NCBI GenBank assembly: GCA_900553285.1
Contig: USCX01000022.1
Coordinates: 1 to 15,569, forward strand
Direction of reading: 5' to 3'
From: an uncultured Prevotella sp.
GTDB lineage: Bacteria; Bacteroidota; Bacteroidia; Bacteroidales; Bacteroidaceae
Length of the DNA stretch: 15,569 nt
Shown: in pieces, positions 1-7,239 of the stretch
Layout of the letters: the number at the start of each line of letters is the position of its first letter
Position numbering within the stretch: position 1 is the stretch's first letter
The notes under the pieces: model-generated
Seen by the model: only the letters and a program-made list of their open reading frames with translations
The model's database searches: none
Told to the model about the DNA's origin: nothing
Position numbers and translations under genes: made by a program

Positions 1-36
1 GGCTCACCCGGTTTTACGGTTTGACAGGGTGACGGT

Positions 37-1677
37 TTACTTGCCCTGTTCGAGTTTCAGCGTGACCGTGCACTGGTCGCAGACTTCCGTCGGGCCGAAG
101 TACTGGATCGGGCCGGGGTAGACGAAGCACGTGTTCTTGGCCCATTCGTCGCGGTGGGCGGCAAACGTCTTGAACGGTGCGCCATCGAGCTTGACGAGGG
201 CTTTCTTGATGACGGGCTTCATCTCGCCGTGGCGGCGCTCCATGTTCATCATCATCGTGATGGGCACACCTCCTGCGACCCATTCAGCGGCCGGTGCGGT
301 CGTGTTCTTGACGATGGCCATGTAGCCCGTCTTGCCGTTGGCGACGAGCTGCGCGGCGCTCGTGCCGAGGGCGTAGCAGTAGTCGGCGTCGTAGTTCGAG
401 GGGGCGGCGCAGCGTCCTTCGTAGCCGAAGAAGTGGTGCTGTGCGGAGAACTTGCCGGTGTATTTCCCTTCCGACTTCCACTGGGCGAGCTTCTTGCCGA
501 CCATTTCGGAGAGGAGCTTCTCTGTCTCGATGAGGGACACCTGTACGTTACCGTGCGGGTCGCGCTCCATGGTGAGCTGGCGGGCTACGCCTTCGGGCAG
601 CGAGGCGTAGATGTCTGCGTTCTCCTTGCTGAGGTTTTTCATCACCCAGTCGCGCTGTTCGTCAGCGGCCACCTGGGCGGCTTCGGGCTTGGCCAGGAGG
701 TCGTTCAGCTCGGCGATGAGCTTCTTCATGGCCGGGATGAACTCGATGAGGCCTTCGGGGATGAGCACCGTGCCGAAGTTGTTGCCGTCGGCGGCGCGCT
801 GTGCGACCACGTTGGCAATGTAGGTCACGATGTCGTCGAGTGTCTGGTTCTTGGCCTCAACCTCTTCGCTGATGATGCAGACGTTGGGCTGGCATTGCAG
901 GGCGCATTCGAGCGCGATGTGCGACGCGGAGCGGCCCATGAGCTTGATGAAGTGCCAGTATTTGCGGGCCGAATTGGCATCGCGCTGGATGTTGCCGATG
1001 ACCTCGGCGTAAGTCTTGCAGGCCGTGTCGAAGCCGAAGCTGGTTTCGATCTGGTCGTTTTTCAAGTCGCCGTCGATGGTCTTGGGGCAGCCGATGACCT
1101 GCACGCCGTAGTTGTTGGCGGCATAGTATTCGGCGAGGATGCAGGCGTTGGTGTTCGAGTCGTCGCCTCCAATGATGACGACGGCCTTGATGCCGAGCTC
1201 GCGGATGATTTGCAGGCCGCTTTCGAATTGTTCCTTGGTCTCCAGCTTTGTGCGGCCGGAGCCGATCATATCGAATCCGCCGGTGTTGCGGTATTCATCG
1301 ATGATGTCGGCAGTCAGTTCCATGTATTTGTGGTCGACCAAGCCGCCGGGGCCAAGGATGAAGCCGTAAAGTTTGTTGGCCGGATTCTGTTTTTTAAGTT
1401 CGTCGAAGAGACCGCAAATGACGTTGTGTCCGCCGGGAGCCTGACCGCCTGAGAGGATGACGCCGATGTTCATCGGGGCGTATTCGCGCTTTTCCTGCGA
1501 GGGGACGAACTCGACCAACGGCATGCCGTACGTGTTCGGAAAGAGTTTCTTTATCTCTTCCTGGTCGGCCACGCTCTGCGTCGGGGTTCCTTCTTTGATG
1601 GTTACGTTACCGCGAAGTCCCTGGGGAAGTTTGGGCTGGTAGGCAGCTCTTGCGATTTGCAAAGCACTCTTTTTCAT
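37..1677 (-). CDS. pfp: Pyrophosphate-dependent 6-phosphofructokinase (long type)
   Basis: This 546-residue cytoplasmic enzyme phosphorylates fructose-6-phosphate to fructose-1,6-bisphosphate, using pyrophosphate instead of ATP; the reaction is reversible and serves glycolysis and gluconeogenesis. Visible motifs are GGQAPGGHN (residues 77-85, phosphate-binding loop), GGDDSNTN (170-177), PKTIDGDL (198-205, catalytic Asp) and MGRSASHIALE (247-257). The GGDD in place of the GGDGS/GGEDT forms of ATP enzymes, the PKTIDGDL loop and the length near 550 aa are typical of the long PPi-dependent clade common in Bacteroidales. The start MKKSALQIARAAYQPKLPQG matches the usual family N-terminus as I remember it. 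It is monocistronic as far as visible, divergent from kdsA, with a TAnnTTTG promoter just upstream. No defects were seen. The terminator lies outside the window. Confidence 0.96.
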   Translation of the reverse strand: MKKSALQIARAAYQPKLPQGLRGNVTIKEGTPTQSVADQEEIKKLFPNTYGMPLVEFVPSQEKREYAPMNIGVILSGGQAPGGHNVICGLFDELKKQNPANKLYGFILGPGGLVDHKYMELTADIIDEYRNTGGFDMIGSGRTKLETKEQFESGLQIIRELGIKAVVIIGGDDSNTNACILAEYYAANNYGVQVIGCPKTIDGDLKNDQIETSFGFDTACKTYAEVIGNIQRDANSARKYWHFIKLMGRSASHIALECALQCQPNVCIISEEVEAKNQTLDDIVTYIANVVAQRAADGNNFGTVLIPEGLIEFIPAMKKLIAELNDLLAKPEAAQVAADEQRDWVMKNLSKENADIYASLPEGVARQLTMERDPHGNVQVSLIETEKLLSEMVGKKLAQWKSEGKYTGKFSAQHHFFGYEGRCAAPSNYDADYCYALGTSAAQLVANGKTGYMAIVKNTTAPAAEWVAGGVPITMMMNMERRHGEMKPVIKKALVKLDGAPFKTFAAHRDEWAKNTCFVYPGPIQYFGPTEVCDQCTVTLKLEQGK

Positions 1678-1711
1678 AACTGTTTGTATTGTCGTAATTA
1701 AAATTGCTGCG

Positions 1712-1743
1712 CAAATTTAGTCCATTTTTTCAGGACGGGCAAG
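1712..1743 (-). promoter_or_regulatory. Promoter of pfp (Bacteroidetes type)
   Basis: Read on the minus strand, TAAATTTG at 1719-1712 fits the Bacteroidetes -7 consensus TAnnTTTG exactly. A CTTG at 1743-1740, separated by 20 nt, is a one-mismatch fit to the -33 TTTG. The start codon lies about 35 nt downstream of the -7 box, leaving a short leader. Confidence 0.65.
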
Positions 1744-1972
1744 CTGTGGCCTTAAAAAAAGCGTCGCTGCGTTTGTCCGGACGGGCGCAGTTCCCGTTTT
1801 GCCGGTCGCTGCGTCCGGAACGGCGTGGGGCGTGGGCCTCGCGGCTCGTGGCGGCGTATGGGTGGGCAGGCGCTGCGTCCGGGAATGTCGGAAGGGTGGT
1901 TCGGAGGTGCGGCCGGCACTATGTGCGAATGAAGAGGCCAGGCGAGAAAACGTTGGTTTGCAGTAAAAATTG
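1744..1972. other. GC-rich intergenic spacer with short imperfect repeats
   Basis: This spacer between the divergent pfp and kdsA holds no convincing gene, although frames stay open on both strands because of the high GC. It contains three near copies of a CGCTGCGTCCGG motif (around 1765-1780, 1807-1818 and 1870-1881; the first is interrupted by two extra T and a G). It also has an 8-bp palindrome GTCCGGAC near 1775-1782, which could pair with the later copies. The kdsA frame can be extended upstream through this region, but those codons are not KdsA-like. Confidence 0.5.
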
Positions 1973-1980
1973 TATATTTG
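1973..1980 (+). promoter_or_regulatory. -7 element of the kdsA operon promoter
   Basis: TATATTTG matches the Bacteroidetes TAnnTTTG -7 box and lies 26 nt before the kdsA ATG. No well-spaced TTTG -33 box was found; the nearest TTTG (1957-1960) is only 12 nt upstream of the -7 box. The element sits right after the GC-rich spacer in a short AT-rich stretch. Confidence 0.5.
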
Positions 1981-2006
1981 CCGTAATTTACAAAAACGTA
2001 CGGAGC

Positions 2007-2759
2007 ATGACACCTATATTTATAGCCGGTCCATGCGTCATAGAGTCGGCGGAATTGCTCGACGTCGTGGCGCGGCGGTTGGTAGAACTGAATAGAAAAT
2101 ACGGATTGGACATCATTTTCAAAGCCTCGTTTGACAAGGCGAACCGCACTTCCATCCGGTCGTATCGGGGGCCGGGGCTCGAGCGGGGCTTGCAGATGCT
2201 GGCCGACGTGAAGTCGCGTTATGGCCTGCGGCTGCTGACCGACATTCATGAGAGCGGTCAGGCCGGGGCTGCGGGCCAGGTGGCCGACGTGTTGCAGATT
2301 CCCGCTTTCCTTTGCCGGCAGACCGATTTGCTGGTGGCGGCCGCAAAAACCGGATGCACGGTCAATATCAAGAAAGCCCAGTTCCTTTCGGGCGAAGACA
2401 TGCGCTATCCGGTCGAGAAATGCCGCGACGCCGGGGCGCGTGAGGTGTGGCTGACGGAGCGGGGCAATGCGTTCGGGTATAACAATCTGGTGGTTGATTT
2501 CCGGAACATTCCGGCTATGAAGGCTTTCACCGATACGGTCATCATGGATTGCACACACAGTGTGCAACGTCCCGGTTCCGCCGGAGGGAAAACGGGCGGC
2601 GACCGCCAGTTTGTGCCCGCCATGGCCCTGGCGGCCAAGGCGTTCGGGGCAACGGGGTATTTTTTTGAGACCCATCCCGACCCCGACCGTGCGTTGAGCG
2701 ACGGCCCCAATATGCTTCATTTAGACGAACTTGAAACCGTAATCACCTCGTTGTTATGA
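2007..2759 (+). CDS. kdsA: 3-deoxy-8-phosphooctulonate synthase (KdsA), metal-dependent type
   Basis: KdsA condenses phosphoenolpyruvate with D-arabinose-5-phosphate to give Kdo-8-phosphate, the precursor of the Kdo sugar that links lipid A to the LPS core; it acts in the cytoplasm. The 250-aa protein shows IAGPCVIES (6-14), FKASFDKANRTS (38-49), NIKKAQFL (120-127), TERGNAFGYNN (150-160), DCTHSVQ (181-187) and ETHPDPDRALSDGPN (221-235). Cys10, His184, Glu221 and Asp232 line up with the four metal ligands of Aquifex KdsA (C11, H185, E222, D233), so this is the metal-dependent class rather than the E. coli Asn type. I chose ATG 2007 because family similarity begins there and the promoter lies at 1973; a longer in-frame start at 1704 would add unrelated sequence and overlap the pfp promoter. 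It overlaps kdsD by 4 bp (ATGA). Confidence 0.95.
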   Translation: MTPIFIAGPCVIESAELLDVVARRLVELNRKYGLDIIFKASFDKANRTSIRSYRGPGLERGLQMLADVKSRYGLRLLTDIHESGQAGAAGQVADVLQIPAFLCRQTDLLVAAAKTGCTVNIKKAQFLSGEDMRYPVEKCRDAGAREVWLTERGNAFGYNNLVVDFRNIPAMKAFTDTVIMDCTHSVQRPGSAGGKTGGDRQFVPAMALAAKAFGATGYFFETHPDPDRALSDGPNMLHLDELETVITSLL

Positions 2760-3706
2760 GTAAATGGACAGAAATTGCAGTGAAGTGCCTGAAAGACGAA
2801 GCGCAGGCGCTGCTGGACCTGATACCTCGGCTGGATGCTGATTTTGACAAAGCTGTGGATCTCATCCTCCGATGCAAGGGAAAACTCATTGTGACGGGAG
2901 TGGGGAAGAGCGGACATATCGGGGCGAAGATTGCCGCGACGCTTTCTTCGACCGGCACGCCGAGTTTTTTCATCAATCCGCTCGACGCCTTTCATGGCGA
3001 CTTGGGTGTCATCACCCAGACTGATGTCGTGCTCGCCATATCCAATTCGGGGCAGACCGACGAACTTTTGCGTTTTCTTCCCTATCTGTTGGAAAATCAT
3101 GTCCCCGTCATCGGCATGAGTGGCAATCCCGAATCCCTGTTGGCCCGCTACGCTACGGCCCACCTCAATTCCGGCGTGGCCCACGAGGCCTGTCCGTTGG
3201 GGCTGGCTCCGACGTCGTCTACGACCGCGGCCCTCGCCTTGGGCGACGCCTTGGCCTGTGCGCTGATGGAAGCGCGTCATTTCAAAGCCTCTGACTTTGC
3301 TCAGTTCCATCCCGGAGGCACGTTGGGAAAACGCCTGCTGACGCGGGCACGCGACGTGATGCGCACGGACGAACTGCCAGTTGTCCCGGCCGACATGAAA
3401 CTCGGAGAGGCCGTCATTCACATGAGCCGGGGACGCCTGGGCCTGTGTGTCGTAGTGACCGAGGGCTGTGTGGAGGGCATCATCACCGACGGCGACGTGC
3501 GCCGCGCTATGGAAAGCAAGCAGGACAAGTTTTTCACGTTGACCGTGGCTGACATCATGACGCGTGAGCCCAAAGCCGTCTCGGCCGATGCCAAAATTAC
3601 GGAAATAGATGCCCTGATGCACACGCACAAGATTCATTCGGTGTTGGTCTGCGACCCTCATAAGCATTTGTTGGGGATTGTCGATTCTTTCAGTACGATG
3701 TTCTGA
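2756..3706 (+). CDS. kdsD: Arabinose-5-phosphate isomerase (KdsD/KpsF family; SIS plus CBS pair)
   Basis: The enzyme interconverts ribulose-5-phosphate and arabinose-5-phosphate, supplying the substrate of the neighbouring KdsA in Kdo synthesis. The 316-aa protein has a SIS sugar-isomerase domain over roughly residues 35-170, with GVGKSGHIGAKIAATLSSTG (48-67), ISNSGQTDELL (95-105) and APTSSTTAALALGDALA (151-167). Then follows the family hallmark FHPGGTLGKRLL (184-195; His185) and two CBS domains (about 200-252 and 263-316). His80 and His185 are the likely conserved active-site histidines. The start overlaps the kdsA stop as ATGA, so translation is probably coupled, and the stop overlaps the next gene's start as TGATG. 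The length is slightly below the usual 320-330 aa because the second CBS domain ends promptly. A GutQ-like assignment is possible in principle, but adjacency to kdsA favours KdsD. Confidence 0.94.
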   Translation: MSKWTEIAVKCLKDEAQALLDLIPRLDADFDKAVDLILRCKGKLIVTGVGKSGHIGAKIAATLSSTGTPSFFINPLDAFHGDLGVITQTDVVLAISNSGQTDELLRFLPYLLENHVPVIGMSGNPESLLARYATAHLNSGVAHEACPLGLAPTSSTTAALALGDALACALMEARHFKASDFAQFHPGGTLGKRLLTRARDVMRTDELPVVPADMKLGEAVIHMSRGRLGLCVVVTEGCVEGIITDGDVRRAMESKQDKFFTLTVADIMTREPKAVSADAKITEIDALMHTHKIHSVLVCDPHKHLLGIVDSFSTMF

Positions 3707-5091
3707 TGGGAAGGCTTGGCCGGATAGCCGTCTGTTGTGGGGTGTTCTTGTTTGCCGTCATGGGTGGAGGCAGGGGCGTGGCGTATGCCCAGACGGGGGA
3801 ACGCAGCGATTCCGCCGTGGTCGATTTTCTGCGGCGTGAGCACCATATTGTTTTTACGGACAACAACAGTGTGGTGCCCCTCGAAAGCGGGCAGGAGAAA
3901 TTCGACGACCTGTTCAAGGCCGTGCGTGACGCCCGCGAAAGCATCCACCTGGAATACTTCAATTTCCGCAACGACTCCATCTCGACCGAACTGTTCACCC
4001 TCCTGGCCCGGAAGGCCCGGGAGGGAGTTGAGGTCCGCGCCTTGTTCGACGGTTTCGGAAACAAGTCGAACAATCGTCCCTTGCGCGCCCGCCATCTTCG
4101 CCTGCTGCGCGAACATGGGGTCGAGATTTACGAGTTCGACCCTTTCCGGTTTCCCTATCTCAACCATGCGCTGAGTCGCGACCATCGTAAGATCGTGGTG
4201 ATCGACGGCATGGTGGCCTATATCGGTGGCATGAATGTGGCCGATTACTATATTAAGGGCAAGAAGGAGTTGGGGGCTTGGCATGACTTCCATATGCGTG
4301 TGGAAGGCGACGTTGTGGGGCAGTTGCAGTCTATATTTCTGCACATTTGGAACATGACTACTCATCAGCACGTCCGCGGCCCGCAGTACTATCCCGGTTG
4401 TGCCGATCCGCGGAAGCGTTTTGCCGACTTGAAGCCGGACACGACCGCAACGGCCGGGCGTAAGCTCGTGGGGGTGGTCAATCGGGAACCTCACATCACG
4501 CCAACTGTAGTCCGCGAGACTTTCCTGGCGGCCATCAATGCCGCCCGGCATCACATCCAGATTATCAACCCATATTTTACGTTGAACCGCAAGTTGCGCA
4601 AGGCCCTTCGACGGGCGGTTGAAAGAGGGGTGGACGTTGAAGTCATGGTGTCGGAAAAGAGCGATATTCCCATCACGCCCCGCATCGTGGAGTATAACGC
4701 GAACAAACTCATGCGCTGGGGGGCAAAGGTCTACGTGTTTCAAGGCGGTTTCCACCATACGAAGGTGATGGCCGTCGATGGGGAGTTGGCTTATGTGGGT
4801 TCGGCCAACCTGAACAGCCGGAGTCTGTCGTGGGATTATGAGTGCAATCTGCTCGTGGCCGATACGTGTTTTACGCAGCAGATAGAGGGCCTTTTTGAAC
4901 AGCAGAAGTCAGCCTGCTATCAGCTTACGCCAGAGCGGCGTAGACAGATGCCTCCCCGGCAACGGCTTGCCGGATGGCTTTTCCACTTCTTGCAGCCCTT
5001 TGTGCGCCATGAACCTTCATCCATACCCCGTTCGGGGGCTGTCGTGCCGACATGGTTCGTTTCTACGTTATTTTCAGAAGATCATGCGTGA
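3706..5091 (+). CDS. cls: Phospholipase D family cardiolipin synthase with N-terminal signal peptide
   Basis: This 461-aa protein carries two HKD phosphodiesterase motifs: H160-R-K162 ... D167 (followed by GMVAYIGGMN) and H351-T-K353 ... D358 (followed by GELAYVGSANLNSRS). Two HKD motifs plus this spacing and the GxxNxxD/S-type continuations are characteristic of cardiolipin synthases, which join phosphatidylglycerol molecules to cardiolipin. Unlike ClsA-type enzymes with two N-terminal membrane helices, it starts with one hydrophobic stretch (residues 7-20) and an AYA-Q cleavage site near residue 28, suggesting export to the periplasm. It overlaps kdsD by one base and the acyltransferase by 8 bp, placing it in a Kdo/envelope operon. 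A periplasmic phospholipase D or phosphatidyltransferase with another substrate is the main alternative. Confidence 0.85.
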   Translation: MGRLGRIAVCCGVFLFAVMGGGRGVAYAQTGERSDSAVVDFLRREHHIVFTDNNSVVPLESGQEKFDDLFKAVRDARESIHLEYFNFRNDSISTELFTLLARKAREGVEVRALFDGFGNKSNNRPLRARHLRLLREHGVEIYEFDPFRFPYLNHALSRDHRKIVVIDGMVAYIGGMNVADYYIKGKKELGAWHDFHMRVEGDVVGQLQSIFLHIWNMTTHQHVRGPQYYPGCADPRKRFADLKPDTTATAGRKLVGVVNREPHITPTVVRETFLAAINAARHHIQIINPYFTLNRKLRKALRRAVERGVDVEVMVSEKSDIPITPRIVEYNANKLMRWGAKVYVFQGGFHHTKVMAVDGELAYVGSANLNSRSLSWDYECNLLVADTCFTQQIEGLFEQQKSACYQLTPERRRQMPPRQRLAGWLFHFLQPFVRHEPSSIPRSGAVVPTWFVSTLFSEDHA

Positions 5092-6256
5092 CCGTACGTT
5101 CTCCATCTGTAAAGGCATCGGGATTATACTTGTCGTGTTGGGCCATGCGGGACTGACCGGCTATCCTTCGCGTTTTATCTATCTTTTCCACATGCCGCTC
5201 TTTTTTATCTGCGCAGGCTACTTTTTCAAGCTCCGTTATCTCGACGAGGAAAAGACGTTTGTGGTTCGTCGGCTGCGAAAGCTTTACGTGCCGTTTGTGA
5301 CGTGGAGTCTTGTTTTCCTGTGTCTGCATAATTTGCTGTTTTTGACAGGCGTTTTGAATGAAACCTACGGCAACGCGGCAGGCGGCGTGCTCCATCCTTA
5401 TACGTGGCACGACTTTCAGCAACGCGCGTGGAGCATCGTGTTCAACATGTCGGGTTATGATGAATTTCTGGCAGGGACATTCTGGTTTTTCAGGGCGCTG
5501 CTGTTCGCTTCGGTGGGATATCTGGTCTTGTTCAAGCTGTTGAGGCGGGTCAGGAGGTTGCGTGCAGTGGAGACCGTCGGGTGGGCCGTTTGCGGTGTCG
5601 CCTTGTTGCTCACCTTATGGAAGGTGACGGCCGGTTTACGCATAACGGGATTGGCTCAGGGTGGTTATAGGGACCTGATGGGGCTTTTCTTCTTCGGTAT
5701 CGGCTTTCTTTTTGCCCGCTATCGCAATCATGTTCCGCTCGATTGGCGTGTGGTGACAGTGTCGTTGGCCCTGCTTGTGCTCGCTACGTTTACTTTTGGA
5801 ACGTCGATGGGCTACAATGCTACGTTTACACAGTTCGTCAGTTTCCCTGTTCCGGCTTTGGCCGGTTTCGTGTTGTGCTATTATCTGTCTGTGCGTATCC
5901 ATGCTTGGGGTGGATGGGTGGCCCGGGGGCTTGCCTACGTCGGAGAGCGGACACTCTGTGTTTTTGCGTTCCATTTTGCGGCATTCAAGTTGGTGAGCGC
6001 AGTGGTCGTGGCCTGTTATGGGCTTGACTGGCTTCAGGTTGGAGGCCACCCGGTGGTTTATGCCCGCGGCGTGTCGGCATGGTTCGTCGTGCTTTATACG
6101 GTGGTAGGCGTCGGCCTTCCCATCGGTGTGCGTGAGGCCTATCGCCGATTGAAGCCGCAACGCGCAATGACTTGGCGTGAAGTGAAAGGGTGGGGGCGCG
6201 GTGTGGCAGCATCCGTGCGTCGAATCATTGATGCTTCGTTGCCCAAAGACGATTGA
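5084..6256 (+). CDS. Acyltransferase family 3 membrane protein
   Basis: The 390-aa product is a polytopic inner-membrane protein with about ten hydrophobic segments. Its N-terminal part has the acyltransferase-3 (OafA/WecH-like) signature: a first helix ending in VLGH (His21), then LFHMPLFFICAGYFFK (34-49) and a basic RRLRKLYVP loop (62-70). Such proteins usually O-acylate cell-surface sugars. The start at ATG 5084 fits the family N-terminus (RDRTFSICKGIGI) and is preceded by an AGAAG sequence; it lies 8 bp inside the end of the cardiolipin synthase gene, so coupling is likely. A longer in-frame start at 4895 would translate the neighbouring gene out of frame and is rejected. Its place after Kdo and cardiolipin genes suggests modification of LPS or another envelope glycan; the real substrate cannot be read. 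The stop codon is followed within about six bases by a broken paralog remnant. Confidence 0.85.
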   Translation: MRDRTFSICKGIGIILVVLGHAGLTGYPSRFIYLFHMPLFFICAGYFFKLRYLDEEKTFVVRRLRKLYVPFVTWSLVFLCLHNLLFLTGVLNETYGNAAGGVLHPYTWHDFQQRAWSIVFNMSGYDEFLAGTFWFFRALLFASVGYLVLFKLLRRVRRLRAVETVGWAVCGVALLLTLWKVTAGLRITGLAQGGYRDLMGLFFFGIGFLFARYRNHVPLDWRVVTVSLALLVLATFTFGTSMGYNATFTQFVSFPVPALAGFVLCYYLSVRIHAWGGWVARGLAYVGERTLCVFAFHFAAFKLVSAVVVACYGLDWLQVGGHPVVYARGVSAWFVVLYTVVGVGLPIGVREAYRRLKPQRAMTWREVKGWGRGVAASVRRIIDASLPKDD

Positions 6257-6261
6257 GCATC

Positions 6262-6390
6262 GCCCCCCAAAACCATAATCAAGAATACGACAACACCTGG
6301 CACACCACACCTTCACCCGCCGACAGCGAGTTGAAGAAGTTCCGCATCTGGCAGGAAGGGACTTACCTGCGTTTCGCGCAGACGCAATAA
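6262..6390 (+). pseudogene. Truncated C-terminal remnant of the secreted tandem-paralog family
   Basis: In the frame ending with TAA at 6388-6390 the sequence reads a degenerate ...NQEYDNTWH... followed by PADSELKKFRIW, QEGTYLRFAQTQ, stop. This is the C-terminus of the three intact paralogs downstream (compare QELDNDGKRYPADSELKKF in the third). There is no start codon, promoter or signal peptide, and the similarity begins immediately after the acyltransferase stop, so the 5' 80% of the gene has been lost. At DNA level the tail is closest to the third copy: 41 identical bases at 6316-6356 against 9267-9307, and the same TAA stop. It marks the left edge of the accessory block and was probably left by a deletion or recombination. 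Confidence 0.8.
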
Positions 6391-6460
6391 ACCGGACATT
6401 CTCTCCCGCTCCCGCCTCGCGGGAATATCCATGGCGGGATGGCTTTTTGCAGGAAAAAAG

Positions 6461-6491
6461 TTTGGCGGGTTCAGACATTTGCCTAATTTTG
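6461..6491 (+). promoter_or_regulatory. Canonical Bacteroidetes promoter upstream of the broken amidase-like gene
   Basis: TTTG at 6461-6464 and TAATTTTG at 6484-6491, separated by 19 nt, match the -33/-7 consensus TTTG...TAnnTTTG fully. A start about 7 nt downstream would give a leader of roughly 25 nt to the ATG at 6524. It is the best-matched promoter in the window, yet it precedes a disrupted gene. Confidence 0.7.
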
Positions 6492-6523
6492 CCCACACTT
6501 GTTCACCTTCAATCCATAAGCCC

Positions 6524-6710
6524 ATGAGAAATACCGTTTGGCATCCCTTGCGCTCTTGCTATCTACTCTTTTGCCCCGTGTATGGCGTTCGACGAGACCG
6601 ATCCGCTGCATGACGATAGCGGCCCGCCGCCCCTGATGGTGGACTTGGCCAAGCTCTACCTCGGCGAGCGAGGCGGAAAAGTGGCCCCACTTCATGGGCT
6701 GAAACCGTGA
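6524..6710 (+). pseudogene. Degenerate N-terminal part of a secreted protein (frame-split signal peptide)
   Basis: From ATG 6524 the reading starts MRNTVW and then loses sense. In the next frame a textbook signal-peptide core, ASLALLLSTLLPRVW (from 6541), appears. In the third frame an acidic, proline-rich continuation AFDETDPLHDDSGPPP and then LMVDLAKLYLGE runs to TGA 6708-6710. Joined, these pieces give a plausible exported N-terminus, so at least two single-base losses broke the gene. The last stop overlaps the GTG at 6707 of the following amidase-like frame, and the three shifts sum to zero, so this and the next feature may once have been a single gene. I do not recognise the family of the DETDPLHDD segment. 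Confidence 0.5.
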
Positions 6711-7181
6711 AAAACATAGAAAGCGGAAAGAAACGCGGAGGACAGACCGTAGGTGGAAGCCAACCGGCACAGGGAAGTTACCTCATCCCGGCCGACATTA
6801 CCAACGCAGCCGTTAAGGTATGTGACCAACTGACAAGGAAATACGGAGAGAGCATGCCCATCTGTGGTTTCAGTGTACAAGAGATGTTCAAGGAACTGGT
6901 TGGCCCGCTCCCTGATGGTATGCAGGCACAAACCAACGAGATGATAGGCTATTGGGCACAGCATCCAGAATCGTGGCATCCCATACAATTGTCTAAAGCC
7001 CCCAGACTATGTCAACAAAGGTTATTTCATGGTGGTCGGTTGGATGAACCCTAATCCTGATAAAAGCGGGGATGTTGTTGTAATCGTTCCAAGCAACCCT
7101 TTGCCTGGAAGAGGTTGGAAAACAAAGGTTCCGAAAGCCTTGGAGATGGGTGATGGCCGTCGTAGAGGTATTAAGGATTAA
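6707..7181 (+). pseudogene. Frameshifted papain-fold (NlpC/CHAP-like) amidase-type domain
   Basis: An open frame from GTG 6707 runs to a stop at 7054. If one C is removed from the five-C run at 6999-7003, the frame continues to TAA 7179-7181 and yields a coherent protein of about 157 aa. After a Gly/Ser-rich linker come ITNAAVKVCDQLTRKYG, then ICGFSVQEMF with a candidate nucleophile Cys, a YWAQHPESWHP segment, YVNKGYFMVVGW, and SGDVVVIVP. The Cys ... (G)HVxxV order is that of NlpC/P60-CHAP cysteine peptidases or amidases, where SGHV would carry the catalytic His; here that residue is Asp. The gene is therefore probably doubly inactive, by frameshift and by active-site loss. This assignment comes from motif reading only. 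A toxin-type peptidoglycan amidase would fit the neighbouring paralogs, but other secreted hydrolases are possible. Confidence 0.5.
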
Positions 7182-7239
7182 ATTACAGATTTAGTAAAAA
7201 CAAGAAAGATCAGATAGAGGTATTTTACTACAAGAAAAA

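Noticed and set aside
154..1452. Long plus-strand open frame of about 430 codons opposite pfp
   Set aside because: It is antisense to a clear full-length PFP and its translation is a monotonous Val/Gly/Asp-rich mirror of that gene in high-GC DNA, with no motifs.
1752..3667. Long minus-strand open frames opposite kdsA and kdsD
   Set aside because: They are shadows of two well-supported genes in GC-rich DNA; no family motifs or start context.
3658..4758. Minus-strand frame of about 366 codons opposite the cardiolipin synthase
   Set aside because: It lies opposite both HKD motifs of a convincing gene and has no recognisable domain.
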